The notes under the pieces are model-generated. The model saw only the letters and a list, made by a program, of their open reading frames with translations, searched no databases and was not told the origin of the DNA. From Cryomorphaceae bacterium (GTDB taxonomy: Bacteria > Bacteroidota > Bacteroidia > Flavobacteriales > Crocinitomicaceae): 10,374 nucleotides of DNA. This document shows positions 7,042 to 10,374 of this stretch, piece after piece; the stretch's first letter is position 1, and every line of letters starts with the position of its first letter. Location of the stretch: positions 16,122 through 26,495 of the forward strand of contig NYTQ01000018.1 of assembly GCA_002683585.1 (NCBI GenBank). The letters run 5' to 3'. Position numbers and translations under genes: made by a program.

Positions 7042-7071
7042 TTGTATAAGAATATTTTAAACTTAAGTTAA
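7042..7071 (+). promoter_or_regulatory. Weak candidate promoter for the CotH-domain surface protein
   Basis: TTG at 7042-7044 is followed after 19 bases by TAAGTTAA at 7064-7071. The spacing suits the Bacteroidota -33/-7 arrangement, but the -7 box keeps only TAnnTT of TAnnTTTG. The start codon is at 7090. The surrounding DNA is AT-rich, so this is weak. Confidence 0.2.
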
Positions 7072-7089
7072 TACTAAAACAACATCAAT

Positions 7090-10000
7090 ATGAAATCCGC
7101 CTTATTTCTAATCGCACTTCTTTCTTATTCAGTTGTGAATAGTCAGCTTCTGATAAACGAATACTCTGCATCTAATGTAAATGGCATCAATGATGCCTTT
7201 GGTGATAAAGAAGATTGGATTGAATTATACAATACCACGGGAGCAAATGTAGATTTAACAGGGTGGTATCTCTCCGATCGTTCAGGAAACCCACTCAAAT
7301 GGACATTCCCTGCAAGTGACATAAATGCAAATGACCACAAACTTATATTCTGTACCGGAAGGGATATGGATCAGGGTGGAGAGTTACACACTAATTTCAA
7401 GCTTTCTCAGACTGAGGGAGATTGGGTGATCCTTTCTAATACTTTTGGAAACGTTGTGGACTCTTTCAAAATTGTTCATCGAACTAAAGCAAACCATTCT
7501 GTAGGAAGAGAAACAGATGGGGGTGCTAACTTTAAACTTTTTACAAGCCCAACGCCAAACGGTCAAAATACTGGGGCCCAAAACTTTTATACACCAAAGC
7601 CAGTTTTTGATATCCAGGCTGGTTTTTATCCAGGAGCAATAAACGTTGCAATAACATGTCCTGATGCCTCCGCACAAATAAGATATACGACAGATGGTTC
7701 TGACCCTAATGCCGGTTCAACATTATACACGGGTCCTGTTAATATTAGTTCAACATCTGTATTGCGTGCAGCGGCATTTAGTGCAGAACTACCTTCATTC
7801 AACGAAAGCAACACCTACTTTATAAACGAATCTCACAACTTACCTATCGTTTCAATTTCTAGTGAAGGTGTTTATGAACTTCTGGATGGGGACCAATTTG
7901 AACCTGTTGGTTCGCTTGAACTTTTCGAAGAAGATGGAACATTCATTGATGAGGGTGAGGGAGATTTCAATGAGCATGGAAATGACTCATGGGCTTATCC
8001 TCAAAGAGGTTTTGACTTTATCATGAGGGACCAATATGGATATAATGGGGATCTGGATCATCAAATTTTTCCTGAGAAAGATAGAAATGACTTTCAGCGA
8101 TTAATCCTTAAACCTGCAGCAAGCGACAACTATCCCTTCGAAAATGGAGGAGCGCATATTAGAGATGCATTTATTCATACATTGTCTATTTGGGCGGGTA
8201 TGCGATTAGATGAACGAACCTCAAGATCTTGCCTACTCTACGTGAATGGCGAATATTGGGGTGTCTACGAAATCCGCGAAAAAGCAGATGACAGTGACTA
8301 TACAGATCATTATTATGACCAAGATAAATACAACATAGAATATTTAAAAACTTGGGGAGGAACTTGGCAAGATTATGGAGCACCCGACGCCCAACCAAAT
8401 TGGGATAATTTGAGAAACTTTATTCAAAACAACAATATGTCAGCAGGTGCAGACTTTGACTATATGGATAGCAAGTTAAACTGGAAATCATTATGCGATT
8501 ACTTTATGTTTAATTCCTACGTAGTAAATATGGACTGGTTAAATTGGAACACCGCTTGGTGGCACGGATTGGACCCAGAGGGAGACAAAAAGAAATGGCG
8601 TTATGTATTGTGGGATATGGATGCAACATTTGGTCATTACGTGAATTATACGGGTATTCCTGATGTTTCTGCAAACGCTGACCCTTGTAATGCAGAAAAT
8701 TTACCGAATCCGGGAGGCCAAGGCCATACAGATATTCTAGAAAAATTAATTGCTGAAAATCCGATTGTAGAGCAATACTATGTTACAAGGTACATCGATC
8801 TTGTAAACACCTATTTTTCATGCGACTCTATGCTTTATCTTTTAGATAGCATGGTCCTAAAAATAACCCCAGAAATGACAGGTCAAATTGCGAGATGGGG
8901 AGGTTCAATAGGTGAATGGCAAAGTAATGTTGAAGACCTTAGAGATTTTATTATCCAAAGATGTGAGGCGCTTGAGGAAGGACTGATCGACTGCTATGAC
9001 TTGAATGGCCCGCACGCCACTACATTTGATGTTTCACCTGCTGAAAGTGGAGAAATCAAGGTGAATTCTGTGTGGGCGCCAAGCTACCCATGGACAACAG
9101 AATATTTTGGTGGCATTGAAACCTATCTGAAAGCGAAAGCTGCTCCAGGATATATATTTGACCATTGGGAATATACGACAGGCCCATTGGGATCTGCAAT
9201 TACGGAAGATACCAATAGTATTGTTATTAATGCCCCTGAAAACATTGTCGCATTTTTCATTATTGATGACCCAAATCTAGACACAGATGGAGATGGTTTG
9301 ACAGATATCATTGAAGGAGAAATCGGAACGGACCCTGAGAATCCTGATACAGATGGTGATGGAGAAAATGACTTTGTTGAAGTTGGTGACCCATCAAATC
9401 CTACAGATACAGATGGAGACGGAATCATTGATGCCTTAGAGGCAAGTACAAATGATCAAGATGGAGACGGCGTTAATGATGAAGAAGACCCTGCCAATAC
9501 TGATCCATGTATTCCAAACTTGTCGGCAGGCAACTGTGACCAAGACAATGATGGTTTGACCAACGATGAAGAGAATACTATCGGAACAGATCCAACAAAT
9601 CCTGATACGGATGACGACGGATTTGGTGATGGAGAAGAGGCTACAAATGGTTCTGATCCTCTAGACCCATGTGACCCAGATGACTCACTTCCGCTCTGTA
9701 ACATCGATACAGATGGTGATGGTCTTACTGATGCACAGGAAGAAGTTATTGGCACTGACGTTAATAATCCGGATACGGATGGTGACGGATTAACGGATGG
9801 TGCAGAATTTAATAACGGAACAGATCCTCTCGACCCTTGTGATCCTGAAAACAACAATCCGGATTGCGCAGAAGGTGTCCATATCCCTAATGGTTTCTCT
9901 CCAAATGGAATTGGCCCAGAGGAAAACAATGTATTCCAAATCATTACTGGACAAAATGTAGATTTATTTCAATTTCAAATCTTCAATAGATGGGGTAAAA

Positions 10001-10152
10001 TAATGTTTGAATCTGACACGAAAGGATTTGAATGGGATGGTAAATACAAAGGCGTAGATTGTAATTCTGGTATATACCCATACATCATGAAGGTTGAATA
10101 TACAGATGGTTCTTCAGAAACCCTTTCGGGTAACATAACACTAATTCGATAA
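7090..10152 (+). CDS. T9SS type B-secreted CotH-domain surface protein with TSP3 repeats
   Basis: This is a 1020-residue modular secreted protein. In order: a signal peptide (1-18, NS|Q); a lamin-tail domain (~20-140, [29 protein letters not shown]); a chitobiase-C-terminal-like Ig domain (~171-245, [11 protein letters not shown]); a CotH kinase-like domain (~251-635); an InlB-B-repeat-like domain (~643-727, GYIFDHW, VAFFI); TSP3-type Ca2+ repeats (731-926, DTDGDGLTD); and a CHU_C type B T9SS signal (~930-1020, [30 protein letters not shown]). CotH marks are RLILKP with K341, HIRDAF with R358, [14 protein letters not shown] (387-400) and [10 protein letters not shown] (507-516) with D509 and D511, comparable to the atypical protein-kinase fold of Bacillus CotH. 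Expected location is the cell surface or extracellular space. The next gene, PorP/SprF-like, begins one base after the stop. Whether the kinase-like domain is active cannot be told. Confidence 0.9.
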   Translation: MKSALFLIALLSYSVVNSQLLINEYSASNVNGINDAFGDKEDWIELYNTTGANVDLTGWYLSDRSGNPLKWTFPASDINANDHKLIFCTGRDMDQGGELHTNFKLSQTEGDWVILSNTFGNVVDSFKIVHRTKANHSVGRETDGGANFKLFTSPTPNGQNTGAQNFYTPKPVFDIQAGFYPGAINVAITCPDASAQIRYTTDGSDPNAGSTLYTGPVNISSTSVLRAAAFSAELPSFNESNTYFINESHNLPIVSISSEGVYELLDGDQFEPVGSLELFEEDGTFIDEGEGDFNEHGNDSWAYPQRGFDFIMRDQYGYNGDLDHQIFPEKDRNDFQRLILKPAASDNYPFENGGAHIRDAFIHTLSIWAGMRLDERTSRSCLLYVNGEYWGVYEIREKADDSDYTDHYYDQDKYNIEYLKTWGGTWQDYGAPDAQPNWDNLRNFIQNNNMSAGADFDYMDSKLNWKSLCDYFMFNSYVVNMDWLNWNTAWWHGLDPEGDKKKWRYVLWDMDATFGHYVNYTGIPDVSANADPCNAENLPNPGGQGHTDILEKLIAENPIVEQYYVTRYIDLVNTYFSCDSMLYLLDSMVLKITPEMTGQIARWGGSIGEWQSNVEDLRDFIIQRCEALEEGLIDCYDLNGPHATTFDVSPAESGEIKVNSVWAPSYPWTTEYFGGIETYLKAKAAPGYIFDHWEYTTGPLGSAITEDTNSIVINAPENIVAFFIIDDPNLDTDGDGLTDIIEGEIGTDPENPDTDGDGENDFVEVGDPSNPTDTDGDGIIDALEASTNDQDGDGVNDEEDPANTDPCIPNLSAGNCDQDNDGLTNDEENTIGTDPTNPDTDDDGFGDGEEATNGSDPLDPCDPDDSLPLCNIDTDGDGLTDAQEEVIGTDVNNPDTDGDGLTDGAEFNNGTDPLDPCDPENNNPDCAEGVHIPNGFSPNGIGPEENNVFQIITGQNVDLFQFQIFNRWGKIMFESDTKGFEWDGKYKGVDCNSGIYPYIMKVEYTDGSSETLSGNITLIR
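9280..9867 (+). repeat. TSP3-type calcium-binding repeat block with higher-order Cys-x8-Cys units
   Basis: The block encodes residues 731-926. DxDxDG loops recur ([63 protein letters not shown] twice). Three inserts of exactly C-x8-C occur at C807/C816, C861/C870 and C917/C926, giving a higher-order period of 54 and 56 residues. At DNA level gatacagatgg-like words repeat with variation. Such repeats typically form a Ca2+-dependent rigid stalk. Confidence 0.85.
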
Positions 10153-10153
10153 G

Positions 10154-10374
10154 ATGAAGATTTTAATATTGGCATTTATTCTTCTTCCAGTATGTGGTTT
10201 TTCACAGGACTTCCACTATTCCCAAATTGACCAATCAATGGCCATGATTAATCCTGCTACCACCTCGACTTTTTCTGGGTTCGAACGAATCTCACTTCAA
10301 CACAGAAACCAATGGCTTGGTGCAGGGACTCAATTTATGACAAGTATGGGTATGATGGAATTCTCTATAGGTAA
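10154..10374 (+). CDS. PorP/SprF-family T9SS outer-membrane protein, 5' part
   Basis: The ATG at 10154 lies one base after the stop of the CotH-domain gene, and the frame stays open to the window edge (73 whole codons). A signal peptide (MKILILAFILLPVCGFSQ, cleavage near S17-Q18) is followed by DFHYSQIDQSMAMINPA, then F-G-F and LQHRNQWLGAG. The HYSQ...INPA...RNQW pattern marks the N-terminus of PorP/SprF-family outer-membrane proteins. In Flavobacterium johnsoniae SprF is needed for secretion of the adhesin SprB, and genes of this family commonly sit next to large proteins with type B T9SS signals. The same arrangement is seen here, so this protein probably serves export or attachment of the upstream CotH-domain protein. 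It is truncated by the window, so length and C-terminus are unknown. Confidence 0.85.
   Translation, partial: MKILILAFILLPVCGFSQDFHYSQIDQSMAMINPATTSTFSGFERISLQHRNQWLGAGTQFMTSMGMMEFSIG

Noticed and set aside
9123..9944. Minus-strand open frames rich in Pro-Ser (101 and 162 codons) opposite the TSP3 repeats
   Set aside because: They are the reverse reading of the Asp-Gly-Asp repeat codons. Their low-complexity PSPSVSG pattern is a by-product of the repeat, and they show no start context or domain.

Overview
The window is AT-rich, tightly packed DNA from a member of the Bacteroidota, most likely a flavobacterium-like, gliding/T9SS-bearing lineage. The evidence is two secreted proteins with different type IX secretion system (T9SS) C-terminal signals (one type A, one type B/CHU_C), a PorP/SprF-family gene at the right edge, signal peptides ending in an S/A/G-x-Q style cleavage site, and few Shine-Dalgarno sequences. 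I cannot place it closer than that.

Layout, left to right. (1) 1-1083: the 3' part of an ABC-2/NatB-like transporter permease, open at the left edge. (2) 1217-2497: a secreted 426-residue protein made of two copies of a ~155-residue domain followed by a type A T9SS tail; a strong hairpin terminator follows at 2515-2547. (3) 2551-4183, minus strand: a two-gene overlapping operon, a class IV PLP aminotransferase followed by a small sulfotransferase-like P-loop protein. (4) 4357-5874, plus strand: a YifB/ComM-type Mg-chelatase-like AAA+ ATPase. (5) 5880-6988, minus strand: a short putative lipoprotein and a DUF2490-like outer-membrane beta-barrel protein, coupled by a TAATG stop/start overlap. 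(6) 7090-10152, plus strand: a 1020-residue modular surface protein (lamin-tail domain, chitobiase-like domain, CotH kinase-like domain, InlB-repeat-like domain, TSP3-type calcium-binding repeats, type B T9SS signal). It is followed after one base by the start of a PorP/SprF-family gene that runs off the right edge.

How they fit together: the last two genes look like a secreted cargo plus its dedicated outer-membrane T9SS accessory protein. The aminotransferase/sulfotransferase pair is the most intriguing unit. It is an overlapping pair of enzymes whose order and sequence resemble, from memory, single fused plant proteins annotated as BCAT-like, and the aminotransferase has Thr where the family normally has the Glu that contacts the PLP ring nitrogen. 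The remaining genes look like independent housekeeping or envelope units. I saw no tRNA, rRNA, CRISPR array, insertion sequence or phage gene, and every gap between genes is shorter than 200 bases.
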